This document shows, one piece after another, positions 50,636 through 59,722 of a stretch of 64,000 nt of DNA; the stretch's first letter is position 1, and every line of letters begins with the position of its first letter. The DNA is from Bacteroidota bacterium. GTDB taxonomy: Bacteria > Bacteroidota > Ignavibacteria > UBA10030 > UBA8401. The stretch covers positions 75,831 through 139,830 of the forward strand of contig DATJPT010000017.1 of the NCBI GenBank assembly GCA_035506275.1. Reading direction: 5' to 3'. The notes under the pieces are model-generated. The model was not told the DNA's origin, did no database searches, and saw only the letters and a program-made list of their open reading frames with translations. The position numbers and the translations under genes were made by a program.

Positions 50636-52272
50636 ACAATCGTACCTTTCGGCATGTGCTGCTGTACGTGGCGGGATGTTTCTTCGTGCTGAACAGTGTC
50701 TCCCTGTTCGCCCAGCAGCAGGACAGTTCGAAAATTTTCGTGGTCAAAAACCCGGCAGCATCGAGATACGTCGCGGCGCTGACGATCAACGAGGTGCGGT
50801 ATATTTCCCTTCCGGACCTTGTCCGCATGTTCGGGTTGAATTATTTCTACAACCCGACGACAAAAAAGATGGAGATCAAACTCAGTTCCGCCGAGATCAA
50901 ACTCGCGGCTGAGAACGCGTTCATCGTCGTGACCGATTATGCGACGCGAAAGCAGACGCCGCTCCAGCTGTCCGTTCCAACCCACATCGTGGGCGACACA
51001 CTGTACGCCCCGCTCCTTGCCTTCCTCCCGGTGTTCAATTCGATCTCCAAGACGGAGCTCGCCGTCGACACGGCGCGCGAGATGAGCCTGGCCGGCTTCG
51101 ATTCGACCGGAGAACTCAGGCATTTCGACGTCAGCAGCGTTTCGGTCGAAAGCAGGAAGAACGGCTACCTCATCCGGATCCACTCATCGGTGAAGGTCAA
51201 AGACGCGGACCGATTCATCCGCGATGAGAACTGGCTGTATGTCACTCTGCCGAATGTCAGAGCCGATACCGCCGGGCTCGATACGCTTGCGCCGGGCTCC
51301 GTGATCGAACAGGTGCTCGCCGTCCAATCGCAGACCTCCGCGCAGATCGCGTTCAAGCTGCGGAAGAAAGTTTCCTCATCGGAGATCGTTCAGGATGAGA
51401 CAACGAACGATGTTCTTGTTTCCGTTCAAACCGCGACCCCGCCGTCGAAGAAAGAACTCGCCGCCGAGCGAAAACGTCAGCAGGAAGAGGCGAAGAAAAA
51501 AGAGGGCGAGCAGCAGGACAAGCTTCAGACGCAGCTCGACACCCAGCGAAAAAAGTGGAAGCTTGACGTCATCGTCCTCGACGCCGGACACGGCGGAAAC
51601 GACCCCGGCACGCTCGGAACGATCGGAACCCGCGAAAAGGACATCACCCTCGGCATCGTCCTGAAGCTGGGCAAGCTGATCGATGAGAAGCTTCCCGAGG
51701 TCAAAGTAGTGTACACGCGGAAGACCGATAGGTTCGTCGAGTTGTATCGGCGCGGGCAGATCGCGAACGAGAACCAGGGAAAATTGTTCATCAGTATCCA
51801 CTGCAATTCCCTGGAGCAAAAACCGTCCGCGACCAACGGCTTCGAAATCTATCTGCTGCGTCCCGGCAAGACCGACGACGCCATCAAGATCGCACAGAAG
51901 GAAAATGCGGTCGTCCGCTTGGAGCAGGATTTCCAAGACCGATATCAGGACATCACGGATGAAAATTTTATCATCCTCACGATGGCGCAGAGCGCGTACG
52001 TCCGGCAGAGCGAACAGTTCGCCTCCTTCCTCGAGGAGGAAATGGGGAAAAAACTCTCGGAGGCGGGCCATGGAGTGAAGCAAGCGGGATTTTACGTGCT
52101 GGTCGGCGCGTCGATGCCGAACGTGCTGGTCGAGACCGGGTACCTTTCGAACAGAAAAGATGAAATGTTCCTTCGAAGCCCGAGCGGCCAGCAAGTCGTG
52201 GCAGAATCGATCCTGAACGCCATTCGGCTGTACAAAGAGGCCTACGAGAAGACACTGAAGGAAGGAAGTTAG
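50632..52272 (+). CDS. N-acetylmuramoyl-L-alanine amidase (Amidase_3)
   Basis: The 546-residue protein has a signal peptide (ending near VSLFAQQ), an N-terminal beta domain similar to copper amine oxidase N/AMIN domains (residues about 30-270), a Lys/Glu-rich linker (KRQQEEAKKKEGEQQDKLQ), and a zinc amidase domain from about 310. Zinc and catalytic residues are in VLDAGHGGNDPG (His), LFISIHCNS (His) and VLVETGYLSN (Glu); a second ligand Glu is in TREKDITL. It splits the bond between muramic acid and stem peptide in the periplasm, as AmiC does in daughter-cell separation. Confidence 0.9.
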   Translation: MNNRTFRHVLLYVAGCFFVLNSVSLFAQQQDSSKIFVVKNPAASRYVAALTINEVRYISLPDLVRMFGLNYFYNPTTKKMEIKLSSAEIKLAAENAFIVVTDYATRKQTPLQLSVPTHIVGDTLYAPLLAFLPVFNSISKTELAVDTAREMSLAGFDSTGELRHFDVSSVSVESRKNGYLIRIHSSVKVKDADRFIRDENWLYVTLPNVRADTAGLDTLAPGSVIEQVLAVQSQTSAQIAFKLRKKVSSSEIVQDETTNDVLVSVQTATPPSKKELAAERKRQQEEAKKKEGEQQDKLQTQLDTQRKKWKLDVIVLDAGHGGNDPGTLGTIGTREKDITLGIVLKLGKLIDEKLPEVKVVYTRKTDRFVELYRRGQIANENQGKLFISIHCNSLEQKPSATNGFEIYLLRPGKTDDAIKIAQKENAVVRLEQDFQDRYQDITDENFIILTMAQSAYVRQSEQFASFLEEEMGKKLSEAGHGVKQAGFYVLVGASMPNVLVETGYLSNRKDEMFLRSPSGQQVVAESILNAIRLYKEAYEKTLKEGS

Positions 52273-52311
52273 AATCTTTCCCGCGGCCCCGACCGCATCA
52301 ACGTTACGATC

Positions 52312-53043
52312 TCATTTTCCCCAGAACTTTCCTGTTGCCGCGATTTCTTTCAGCAAGGGGCAGACGCGATAGCGTTCTTCGCCGAGATCGGCGTGAAGCG
52401 CGTCGAGCGCCGCGCACACCTGCGTAAAGCCGATTTTCTCCCCCCATTCGATCGGACCCGAAGGGTAATTCATCCCCAGCTTCATTGCCGTATCGACCGC
52501 TTCCGGCAGCGCGACATCCTGCTGCACCGCAAACATCGCCTCGTTGATGATCTGGCAGAGGATCCTCGGCAGCACCATTCCGACTCGATCCTGCACAACC
52601 GCTATTTCTTTATTGACCGACGCGAAGAATCGGCGCGCGACATCGACCGAGGCTTCGCTCGTAAATGCCGAAGGAGAAACCTCGACGAGGGTGTTCTTCA
52701 CTAATGTCGGAAGAGCTGCGATGCCGACAAGGCGATGGTTCCTGATGATCCACCGCGCCTGATCGAGCACGGAGACATTGACCGACGAGCTGAGAATCGC
52801 CGTGGTCTCCGGCAGCGACCTGTCCAGCATCTCGAGATTTTTTCTTTTCTGAGCAAGGTCGATATTGCTCAGTTCGAGGGCAATGGATATTTTCCCGGAG
52901 ACCGGCCTCAGGTTTTTGATGCTGCCGGGGGGGACAACCGCATATTTTGCTGCCGCAGCAATTTCGGAGAACTCGGCAACGAGCGGGTCATCCCCGACAA
53001 TAAGGACCGAAAGCTGATTTTTTGGTGCGACCGGCGTCTTCAA
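52312..53043 (-). CDS. 3-hydroxyacyl-CoA dehydrogenase-like protein with degenerate NAD domain
   Basis: This 243-residue protein starts with TTG overlapping the upstream stop (TTGA). The C-terminal half matches the 3HCDH C-terminal domain (VQDRVGMVLPRILCQIINEAMFAVQQDVA, MKLGMNYPSGPIEWGEKIG). The N-terminal half retains Rossmann-like strands (LSVLIVGDDPLVAEFSE) but lacks GxGxxG and the catalytic His motif HFFNP, having LVGIAALPTLVKNTLVEV. It may be an inactive or regulatory partner of the complete enzyme encoded immediately upstream, or a heterologous subunit. It is probably part of phenylacetate catabolism by context. Confidence 0.72.
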   Translation of the reverse strand: MKTPVAPKNQLSVLIVGDDPLVAEFSEIAAAAKYAVVPPGSIKNLRPVSGKISIALELSNIDLAQKRKNLEMLDRSLPETTAILSSSVNVSVLDQARWIIRNHRLVGIAALPTLVKNTLVEVSPSAFTSEASVDVARRFFASVNKEIAVVQDRVGMVLPRILCQIINEAMFAVQQDVALPEAVDTAMKLGMNYPSGPIEWGEKIGFTQVCAALDALHADLGEERYRVCPLLKEIAATGKFWGK

Positions 53044-53888
53044 TAGTTATAGAAACCTTTTCCTGATTTCTTGCCGAGTTTCCCCGCGTCGACCATCTGC
53101 CGTTGAATCGGATGCGGACGGTATCGCGGATCGTTGAAAAATTGTTCGTAGACAGACTGTGTGACGGCAAGGTTCACATCGATCCCGATCAGGTCCATCA
53201 ACTCAAACGGCCCCATCGAAAAGCCCCCTTCCCCTTTGACGATGCGGTCGATCTCTTCCACCGAGGCGATCCCTTCTCCCAGGATCCTGAGCGCTTCGCC
53301 GTAGAACGGGCGCGCCACGCGGTTCGCGATAAAGCCGGGGGTGTCTTTCACGCGCACACATGTCTTTCCGAGTTTTTCGCCGAATTCGATCGCGCGCTGC
53401 ATCGTTTCATCCGATGTTTGAGCCCCCTGCACGACTTCGACGAGCTTCATCAGGTGAACGGGGTTGAAAAAATGCAGTCCGACAACCCTCTCGCTCCTTT
53501 TCACTCCCGAAGCGATCGCCGTCACCGAGAGTGATGAAGTGTTCGTCGCAAGGAGGGTTTCGGCTTTGACGTCCGCGTCAAGGTGCCGGAACAGGTCTTT
53601 CTTTATGCGAAGGTCCTCGAGGACCGCTTCGATGATGACATCGCAGTGGCTCAGGTCGGAGAGCTTGGTCCGGGGATGAATGCGTGAGAGGGCATCGCTC
53701 ATTTCTTCCTGCGAGAGTTGTTGCCTCTCGACGCTTTTCTTCATCCCGGCAGCGATGCGGGCAATGCCGTTATGAATGACCGTCTCATTGATATCGTAGA
53801 GAGCAACGTTGAACTTGCTGAGCGCGGCAACGCGGGCGATGCCAGTCCCCATTGTGCCCGCACCGACGATGCCAACCGAGTAGATCAT
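53040..53888 (-). CDS. 3-hydroxybutyryl/3-hydroxyadipyl-CoA dehydrogenase (PaaH/Hbd-like)
   Basis: The ATG at 53888 gives 282 residues, the normal length of single-domain 3HCDH enzymes. It has the NAD motif VGIVGAGTMGTGIARVAA, substrate and catalytic segment VVGLHFFNPVHLMKLVEVV (His near 138), ATNTSSLSV, and C-terminal FSMGPFELMDLIGID and GRKSGKGFYNY-type ending (KKSGKGFYNY). It oxidises 3-hydroxyacyl-CoA to 3-oxoacyl-CoA in phenylacetate degradation or butyrate metabolism. It is divergent from paaA and translationally coupled to the degenerate paralogue downstream. Confidence 0.88.
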   Translation of the reverse strand: MIYSVGIVGAGTMGTGIARVAALSKFNVALYDINETVIHNGIARIAAGMKKSVERQQLSQEEMSDALSRIHPRTKLSDLSHCDVIIEAVLEDLRIKKDLFRHLDADVKAETLLATNTSSLSVTAIASGVKRSERVVGLHFFNPVHLMKLVEVVQGAQTSDETMQRAIEFGEKLGKTCVRVKDTPGFIANRVARPFYGEALRILGEGIASVEEIDRIVKGEGGFSMGPFELMDLIGIDVNLAVTQSVYEQFFNDPRYRPHPIQRQMVDAGKLGKKSGKGFYNY

Positions 53889-53949
53889 GGCCGATGGACC
53901 TTCGATGAGAATGTAGAAGAATTCACTGACTTCCAGAGCCTGCGGGACA

Positions 53950-53978
53950 ATAATACTTAAACGCTTCAATAAAGGCAA
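53950..53978 (-). promoter_or_regulatory. Promoter candidate of the 3-hydroxyacyl-CoA dehydrogenase pair
   Basis: TTGCCT (53978-53973) and TATTAT (53955-53950) with a 17-base spacer on the minus strand, about 62 bases before the ATG at 53888. The -35 box is a weak match. Confidence 0.4.
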
Positions 53979-54050
53979 CGGCAACTTGTTTTTGAAAATC
54001 CAATTAAGTAGCTTCGTGCAAGAGCCACCCCCAACAAAAGCCCCCAGATT

Positions 54051-54998
54051 ATGCCCGACTCAGCCGAGGCCGGCGAACGGCTTAAACATTTCGAAGAACG
54101 CATCGCCCGCGGAGAAAAGATCGAGCCGAAAGACTGGATGCCGGATCGGTACCGTCAGCAGCTCGTTCGCATGATCTCGCAGCATGCGCACTCTGAAATC
54201 GTCGGCATGCTGCCGGAGGGAAACTGGATCACCCGGGCTCCGACCCTGCGGCGAAAAATGGCCTTGCTCGCGAAAGTGCAGGATGAAGCAGGCCACGGAC
54301 TCTACCTCTACTGTGCGGCAGAAACGCTGGGCGTCAGCCGCCGAGAAATGATCGAGGCGCTGCTTGCCGGCAAGGCAAAGTACTCCCACATTTTCAACTA
54401 CCCGACCCTCTCGTGGGCCGACATCGGCGTGATCGGCTGGTTCGTCGACGGCGCCGCGATCGTAAACCAGACGATGCTGGCAAAATGTTCCTACGGCCCG
54501 TACTCCCGCGCAAACCTGCGCATCTGCAAAGAAGAGAATTTCCATAAGAGGCAAGGATATGAAATCGTCGTTACGCTCTCTTCGGGTACGCCGGAGCAGA
54601 AAGCAATGGTGCAGGAGGCGGTGAACCGCTGGTGGTGGCCCTCATTGATGATGTTCGGTCCCCCCGACGGGGAATCCCCCAACAGCGCCGAGCTCCTGCG
54701 ATGGAAAATAAAGCTGCATGGCAACGACGAGCTGCGGCAGCGGTTTGTCGACATCACGGTCCCCCAGGCGAAAGCCGCCAACATCAGCCTTCCCGACCCG
54801 GAGCTACGGTTTGACGAGCAGAAAGGCGCATGGCATTTCGGTAAAATCGATTGGAGCGAATTTTACGAAGTGATCCGCGGCAACGGCCCGTGCAACAAAG
54901 AACGGATGAGCGCCCGCAGAAATGCCGATGCAAACGGGGCGTGGGTGCGGGAGGCGGCAGAGGCTTACGCTAAGAAGCAATCAGGCTCACCCATTTAA
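54051..54998 (+). CDS. paaA: 1,2-phenylacetyl-CoA epoxidase, subunit PaaA
   Basis: The 315-residue protein is the catalytic diiron subunit: it has [29 protein letters not shown] near the start, [19 protein letters not shown] (DExxH-type ligands), [26 protein letters not shown] and [13 protein letters not shown] (E and H ligands). The family epoxidises the aromatic ring of phenylacetyl-CoA with O2 and reducing power from PaaE. Length matches E. coli PaaA (309). It opens the paa cluster and is followed by an O-methyltransferase gene before paaB. The start ATG has a poor ribosome-binding site. Confidence 0.95.
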   Translation: MPDSAEAGERLKHFEERIARGEKIEPKDWMPDRYRQQLVRMISQHAHSEIVGMLPEGNWITRAPTLRRKMALLAKVQDEAGHGLYLYCAAETLGVSRREMIEALLAGKAKYSHIFNYPTLSWADIGVIGWFVDGAAIVNQTMLAKCSYGPYSRANLRICKEENFHKRQGYEIVVTLSSGTPEQKAMVQEAVNRWWWPSLMMFGPPDGESPNSAELLRWKIKLHGNDELRQRFVDITVPQAKAANISLPDPELRFDEQKGAWHFGKIDWSEFYEVIRGNGPCNKERMSARRNADANGAWVREAAEAYAKKQSGSPI

Positions 54999-55010
54999 TA
55001 AGACAACACA

Positions 55011-55613
55011 ATGTTTGCACAGATTGAACCATCGATCATTTCGCGGATGGAATATCTTGAAGCGATCGATAAAAAGGACAGGGTTGACGGGACGGCACAG
55101 GCGAGGCGGCTCCGGCAAATTCCGCCGGAGACGGGAAAATTCATCGCTACCCTGGCGGCAAAGTGCTCGCGCGACGGAGAGTTCATAGAGATCGGCACCA
55201 GCGCGGGGTATTCAACGCTCTGGCTTTCGCTGGCCGCAAAAGAGATCGGCGTGAGAATAAAAACGTTCGAGATCCTCCCCGAAAAAGTAAAGCTTGCGAA
55301 AGAGACATTCAGGATGACGGGATCCGAGAAATACGTCGAGTTGATCGAAGGCGACTTTCTTTCGCACTGCGATGCAATAAAGAAAATTTCCTTTTGTTTC
55401 CTGGACGCCGAGAAAGAAGTGTACCTGGAATGCTTCAAGGCAGTCGCACCGAAGCTGATGGAGAACGGACTGCTGGTCGCCGACAATGCGATCAGTCATC
55501 GTGACGGGGTCAAACCGATGATGGATGCTGCGACAGCTGATAAGAGGTTCGATTGTTTGACAGTGCCGATCGGCACGGGGGAATTCATTTGCCGCCGGAT
55601 ATCGAGAACATAA
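55011..55613 (+). CDS. O-methyltransferase (caffeoyl-CoA-type fold) inserted in the paa cluster
   Basis: The 200-residue protein has an N-terminal helical part (SIISRMEYLEAIDKKDRV) and the SAM-binding motif EFIEIGTSAGYSTLWLSLAAKE (residues about 59-80), then FLDAEKEVYLECFKA and NGLLVADNAISHRDG with the metal-ligand-like Asp and Asn. This is the class I cation-dependent catechol/CoA-type O-methyltransferase fold. It lies 12 bases after paaA and 33 before paaB, in the same direction, so it is transcribed with the epoxidase. Such a gene is not a known part of the pathway; it could act on a phenolic CoA ester or be a passenger. Confidence 0.82.
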   Translation: MFAQIEPSIISRMEYLEAIDKKDRVDGTAQARRLRQIPPETGKFIATLAAKCSRDGEFIEIGTSAGYSTLWLSLAAKEIGVRIKTFEILPEKVKLAKETFRMTGSEKYVELIEGDFLSHCDAIKKISFCFLDAEKEVYLECFKAVAPKLMENGLLVADNAISHRDGVKPMMDAATADKRFDCLTVPIGTGEFICRRISRT

Positions 55614-55646
55614 CATCTGCCTGCGCAGAAAACCGTAATAACCGTC

Positions 55647-55952
55647 ATGGCTGAAAACACACAACAGAGCGATACTGAAGGCCAATTGTGGGAAGTCTTT
55701 CTCCAGAGCGAGACCGGCGCCCCGCATGAACATGCCGGAAGCGTCCACGCCGCGGACGCCGAGCTGGCCCTCCAGAATGCACGCGATGTCTACGCGCGCC
55801 GCGGAAGCGTCGTGAGCATCTGGGTGGTCCCGTCCCAAGCGATCACGGCGACGAGTCCGTCCGATATCCATCCGTTCTTCGACCCGGCCGACGATAAGGT
55901 CTACCGGCATCCTCAGTTCTATAAAATTCCGAAAGCGGTCAAAGGATTCTGA
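55647..55952 (+). CDS. paaB: 1,2-phenylacetyl-CoA epoxidase, subunit PaaB
   Basis: The 101-residue protein contains LWEVFLQSETGAPHEHAGSVHAADAELALQNARDVYARRG and VSIWVVPSQAI, which are the conserved parts of PaaB, a small subunit of the epoxidase complex needed for activity. A C-terminal SDIHPFFDPADDKVYRHPQFYKIP is also typical. Length agrees with E. coli PaaB (95). The stop overlaps the paaC start by one base (TGATG), as usual. It lacks catalytic residues and probably helps assemble the PaaA-PaaC core in the cytoplasm. Confidence 0.95.
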   Translation: MAENTQQSDTEGQLWEVFLQSETGAPHEHAGSVHAADAELALQNARDVYARRGSVVSIWVVPSQAITATSPSDIHPFFDPADDKVYRHPQFYKIPKAVKGF

Positions 55953-56725
55953 TGGATATCGACTTCCTCACTCAGCAACATCTGGCAAATTTTTTGCTGC
56001 GGCTCGGGGACGACCGTTTAGTGCTTGGGCACCGCCTTTCCGAGTGGTGCGGACATGCCCCGGTGCTTGAGGAGGACATTGCGCTCACCAATATTGCCCT
56101 GGACGAGATCGGACAGGCGGCAGCTTTTCTGCATTTGGCGGGCGAAACCGAGGGAAAAGGGAGAACTGAGGATGACCTCGCATATTTCCGGGAGGCAACG
56201 CAATTCACAAACATCCGCCTGGTCGAGCAGCCAAACATCGATTTCGCGGCGACGATCGCACGGCAATTCTTATTCGACACCTATAATTACTTCCTTCTGC
56301 AAAGGATCCAGGAAAGCAGGATCGAGCAGCTCGCCGGGATAGCAGCAAAAGGGTTTAAGGAAGCGACCTATCACCTGCGACATTCGAAAGAATGGATGCT
56401 CCGGCTTGGCAACGGAACAGATGAGAGCCATCGCCGCCTTCAATCGTCGATGAGCGAACTATGGCCTCTCACGAAAGAATTTTTTTCCTACGACGAAACG
56501 GAGCTGTCGTTGGTCGACGGCGGGATGATCCCCTCGTTGGAAGGCATTGAAGAAAAATGGGATGAAGTCGTCCGCCAAAGTTTGGACGCTGCGCATCTCT
56601 CCATTCCGGAAAGCAACAGCGGGAAAGTTCTGGTAAGCCGGTACGGAACGCACAGCGAGCATCTCGGACACATGCTGGCGGAGATGCAGATCGTCGCGCG
56701 GTCGTTTCCCGGAGCGAAGTGGTAG
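55952..56725 (+). CDS. paaC: 1,2-phenylacetyl-CoA epoxidase, subunit PaaC
   Basis: The 257-residue structural subunit has LGDDRLVLGHRLSEWCGHAPVLEEDIALTNIALDEIGQA, the start of the ferritin-like fold shared with PaaA, and KEATYHLRHSKEWMLRLGNGTDESHRRLQ at about residues 131-158. PaaC forms the heterotetrameric core (PaaA2C2) but lacks an iron centre. The gene follows paaB with a one-base overlap and precedes paaD by 69 bases. Its length matches the E. coli protein (248) closely. Confidence 0.95.
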   Translation: MDIDFLTQQHLANFLLRLGDDRLVLGHRLSEWCGHAPVLEEDIALTNIALDEIGQAAAFLHLAGETEGKGRTEDDLAYFREATQFTNIRLVEQPNIDFAATIARQFLFDTYNYFLLQRIQESRIEQLAGIAAKGFKEATYHLRHSKEWMLRLGNGTDESHRRLQSSMSELWPLTKEFFSYDETELSLVDGGMIPSLEGIEEKWDEVVRQSLDAAHLSIPESNSGKVLVSRYGTHSEHLGHMLAEMQIVARSFPGAKW

Positions 56726-56794
56726 GTTGGCAGTGCTTGATGCAGAGTACGGGAACGTGAATTTCAAATTTTCATTCTTGATTTTTTAATTATC

Positions 56795-57289
56795 ATGCAC
56801 CATCCTTCAAAAGACGAGCTGCTGAATATTCTCTCGGGAGTCCACGACCCTGAAATTCCGGCGCTCGACGTCGTCGAAATGGGGATCGTGAGGAATGCGG
56901 AGTGCAGCGGAGGAGCTGTACAGGTGGACATCACGCCGACCTACTCGGGCTGCCCAGCCATGAGAGCGATCGAGGACGATATCATTGCGGCGCTGAAGAA
57001 TGAAGGGTTTGAAGATGTTCTTGTCAACACCGTGTACTCTCCCGCATGGACAACGGAGTGGTTGACCGATTCCGCCAAACTAAAGCTCAAAATCAACGGG
57101 ATCGCGCCGCCGGGAAGATCCGCACATGGAGTGATCGTGATCCTTCCGACCATACGTCAGAGTCTTGCGTGTCCTTTTTGCGAATCCCATGATACCGAGG
57201 TGAGAAGCGAATTCGGATCGACCGCCTGCAAATCGCTGCACTATTGCAACAACTGCAAACAGCCGTTCGAACATTTCAAAGAAATATAG
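56795..57289 (+). CDS. paaD: Phenylacetate degradation protein PaaD
   Basis: The 164-residue protein has an N-terminal MIP18/DUF59 domain (LLNILSGVHDPEIPALDVVEMGIV, VDITPTYSGCPAM) and a C-terminal zinc-ribbon-like part with CPFCESHDTEV and CKSLHYCNNCKQPF. PaaD is thought to help insert or repair the iron centre or the Fe-S cluster of PaaE. The paaE reductase, which would normally follow, is not in the window: a crotonase gene converges from the other side. This is the last plus-strand paa gene visible. Confidence 0.93.
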   Translation: MHHPSKDELLNILSGVHDPEIPALDVVEMGIVRNAECSGGAVQVDITPTYSGCPAMRAIEDDIIAALKNEGFEDVLVNTVYSPAWTTEWLTDSAKLKLKINGIAPPGRSAHGVIVILPTIRQSLACPFCESHDTEVRSEFGSTACKSLHYCNNCKQPFEHFKEI

Positions 57290-57335
57290 AAGTCGGAATG
57301 AGACCGGCCGAACTTTGCGATCGCATCGTTTAGAC

Positions 57336-58121
57336 CTACTTCCCCTTGAACACTCCCTTTCTTTTTTCCAAAAAGGCTTTGACTCCTTCCTGATGATCTT
57401 CGGTCCGAGAAGCGAGCTCCTGAATGACGGCTTCATAATCCAAGAGAGCATCCAGATCGCTGGCGAGTGATTTGTTCAACGTCCGCTTGATGAGGCCGAT
57501 CGAACGCGTCGGAGCATGTGCAAGTTTTTCCGCGATGTCCATGACGGTCTTTTCCAATTCCGCTGACGCGACGACCCGGTTGACCAGGCCGACCCTTTCC
57601 GCTTCAACGGCGTCGATGTCGCGTCCCGTGGCAGCATACTCGAATGCCTTCGCCATTCCGACGAGGCGCGGGAGAAACCAGTGAGACCCCGAATCGGGGA
57701 CAAGCCCGATGCGGATGAAGACCTCCGTCAACTTTGCTGATTCGGCCATAATGCGCATGTCGCAGGCGAGCGCAATGCTGAGCCCGGCTCCGGCAGCGAC
57801 GCCGTTGATCATTCCTATGACCGGTTTTTCGATCGCCCTCATTTTTCTGATGAGGGGATTATAGCTTTTCTCCAGCGATTCTTTGAGCGAACGATGAGAA
57901 GTGCTCCGCTCTTTCAGATCCTGGCCGGAACAGAATGCCTTCTCCCCTGCGCCCCGCAGAACAATGCAGCGAACGTCGTCATCCTTCTCAGCCTGCCTGA
58001 ACGCCTCGTTTAATTCCTTCTTCATCGAGTCGTTCAGCGCATTGTAGCTTTCAGGCCGATTGAGGGTGATCGTAAGAACGGAATTCCTAGTTGTCGTGAG
58101 GATCGTGGCATCGGTTTGCAT
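57336..58121 (-). CDS. Enoyl-CoA hydratase/isomerase, PaaG-like
   Basis: The ATG at 58121 gives a 261-residue crotonase: VLTITLNRPESYNALND, oxyanion motif GEKAFCSGQDLKER (near 62-75), GVAAGAGLSIALACDMR (near 107) and FIRIGLVPDSGSHWFLPRLVG (near 133). The SGQDL and PDSG features resemble PaaG, the 1,2-epoxyphenylacetyl-CoA isomerase that makes oxepin-CoA, more than the hydratase PaaF. The C-terminal GVKAFLEKRKGVFKGK is typical. Convergence with paaD and pathway context support a PaaG role; a generic hydratase remains possible. Confidence 0.82.
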   Translation of the reverse strand: MQTDATILTTTRNSVLTITLNRPESYNALNDSMKKELNEAFRQAEKDDDVRCIVLRGAGEKAFCSGQDLKERSTSHRSLKESLEKSYNPLIRKMRAIEKPVIGMINGVAAGAGLSIALACDMRIMAESAKLTEVFIRIGLVPDSGSHWFLPRLVGMAKAFEYAATGRDIDAVEAERVGLVNRVVASAELEKTVMDIAEKLAHAPTRSIGLIKRTLNKSLASDLDALLDYEAVIQELASRTEDHQEGVKAFLEKRKGVFKGK

Positions 58122-58344
58122 AGGTAACAGCCTCGAATTGTGGAAGAGTGGAACAGATGGAACAATGGAATAACGGCCCGTCCAGAAGCGGGGTTTCCAA
58201 TGCACAGGTTGACAGCGTCGCAACCCGACGGAACTTTTTGTTTGAATATAGACATTTTTTATCTTAGAATGACCCCGTAGGGAACAACGGTTTTTGCCTC
58301 TCTGTTGCAATAAGCGATGGGAAAATAATTTGGAGGAGGAGGAT

Positions 58345-59619
58345 ATGAAAAGCTTTTATGCTCTTGGAATGAAATTATGGGTTTCAGGGCTATTCTTTTT
58401 CGTTGTCCGCTGCAATGCACAGCAGCTGCCGGCATCGGTGCACATGACGCCGGTAAGGGAATCCAAACTCGTACCGGTCAAGCTGATCGTGCCGGATAAG
58501 TACAAAGGGAAAATTGCCGACACCCTCGTCCTTAACGTGCCGGAGGGATATTCCGCAAAAGTGTTCTACGCGGGAGGGTTAAGCAAAGCCCGCTTTTTCG
58601 CCTGGGGACCCGACAGCGTTTTGTATGTTGCGAACAAAAACAGCGGGGAGATCATTGCGATGCCGGACCGCAATCACGACGGCGTTGCGGATACGGGGAT
58701 CGTCGCTGCGTCGGGATTCCACCTTTCGCATGACCTCCAGTTCTACAAAGGGGCGATGTACGTCGCCGAGGAGCGGCGGATCATGAAATGCACCGATGAA
58801 AACGGCGACGGCATTTACGAGACGAAAAGCGTTTTTATCGATGAGATCGGGAAGGGAAACAAGCAGGTCACCGGCGGTCACGACACGCGGACGATCGTGT
58901 TCGATCCGCAGGGAAAGAAAATGTATCTGTCCATCGGTTCGTCGTGCAACGTGTGCCGCGAGGATTTTCGCGCCATCATTGAAGAATATAATGACGACGG
59001 GACCGGCCGGCGCACGTTCGCAACCGGCATTCGCAATGCCGTCGGCATGACGCTGCACAACGGACGCCTCTGGGCGACGAACAACGGAAGCGATTGGGAG
59101 GGAAACGACATTCCTCCGGAGTGGATCGACATCGTACGCGACGGAGGATTTTACGGCCATCCCTTTGCCTATGCGCAGGGGATCTACTTCGATTTCAACG
59201 CGCACGACGAATACAAGAAGCTGCTCCCGCTTACCGCAGCCGACAGCGCGCACGTCGCCTCGATGCATCAGCCGGCGGCGCTGGTGCAGGCGCATTCCGC
59301 TCCGATGGCGATCGAGTTCTCGAACTCTTCCATGCCACCGCAATTCCAGAACGGCGCCTTCGTCGTATTCCGCGGCTCGTGGAACAGGTCGGTGCCGACA
59401 GGATATAAGCTCGTGTTCTTAAAATTCAAGAACGAAAAGGACACCGTCGCCGAATACGTGACCGACGTTGTCACCGGCTTCCAACCGACGGGATCGACGA
59501 CTTCTAGGACAGTGTGGGGGCGTCCGGTGGGAGTGGCTCTGGATCTGCGGGGTAACATTTATCTCAGTTCCGATGATATAACGCAGTTCATTGCGATCAT
59601 ATCGCCCGTCAGGCATTAA
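58345..59619 (+). CDS. Secreted PQQ/sorbosone dehydrogenase-type six-bladed propeller protein
   Basis: The ATG at 58345 follows a strong GGAGGAGGAGG. The 424-residue product has a signal peptide (ending near RCNAQ) and a beta-propeller with YVANKNSGEIIAMPDRNHDGVADT, GLHLSHDLQFYKGAMYV-like segments (SGFHLSHDLQF), KQVTGGHDTRTIVFDPQGKKMYLSIGSSCNVC and ATGIRNAVGMTLHNGRLWATNNGSDWEGNDIPPEW. This is the pattern of glucose/sorbosone dehydrogenase-like propellers that may bind PQQ or calcium. The CNVC motif may bind metal. Redox substrate unknown. A terminator follows at 59671. Confidence 0.8.
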   Translation: MKSFYALGMKLWVSGLFFFVVRCNAQQLPASVHMTPVRESKLVPVKLIVPDKYKGKIADTLVLNVPEGYSAKVFYAGGLSKARFFAWGPDSVLYVANKNSGEIIAMPDRNHDGVADTGIVAASGFHLSHDLQFYKGAMYVAEERRIMKCTDENGDGIYETKSVFIDEIGKGNKQVTGGHDTRTIVFDPQGKKMYLSIGSSCNVCREDFRAIIEEYNDDGTGRRTFATGIRNAVGMTLHNGRLWATNNGSDWEGNDIPPEWIDIVRDGGFYGHPFAYAQGIYFDFNAHDEYKKLLPLTAADSAHVASMHQPAALVQAHSAPMAIEFSNSSMPPQFQNGAFVVFRGSWNRSVPTGYKLVFLKFKNEKDTVAEYVTDVVTGFQPTGSTTSRTVWGRPVGVALDLRGNIYLSSDDITQFIAIISPVRH

Positions 59620-59670
59620 AGAAGAATGCTCATTTTGTTGCGGCTCTTTGCGAATGGCCGCAGAAAAATA

Positions 59671-59706
59671 AAGAGGCTCCGGTTGGTTTTTCCGGAGCCT
59701 CTTTTC
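59671..59706. terminator. Terminator between convergent genes
   Basis: AGAGGCTCCGG and CCGGAGCCTCT form a perfect 11-bp stem with loop TTGGTTTTT-like sequence, followed by TTTTC on plus and TTTATTTTT on minus. It serves both the propeller gene and the lipoprotein gene. Confidence 0.75.
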
Positions 59707-59722
59707 ATTTCACGTTCGGAAA

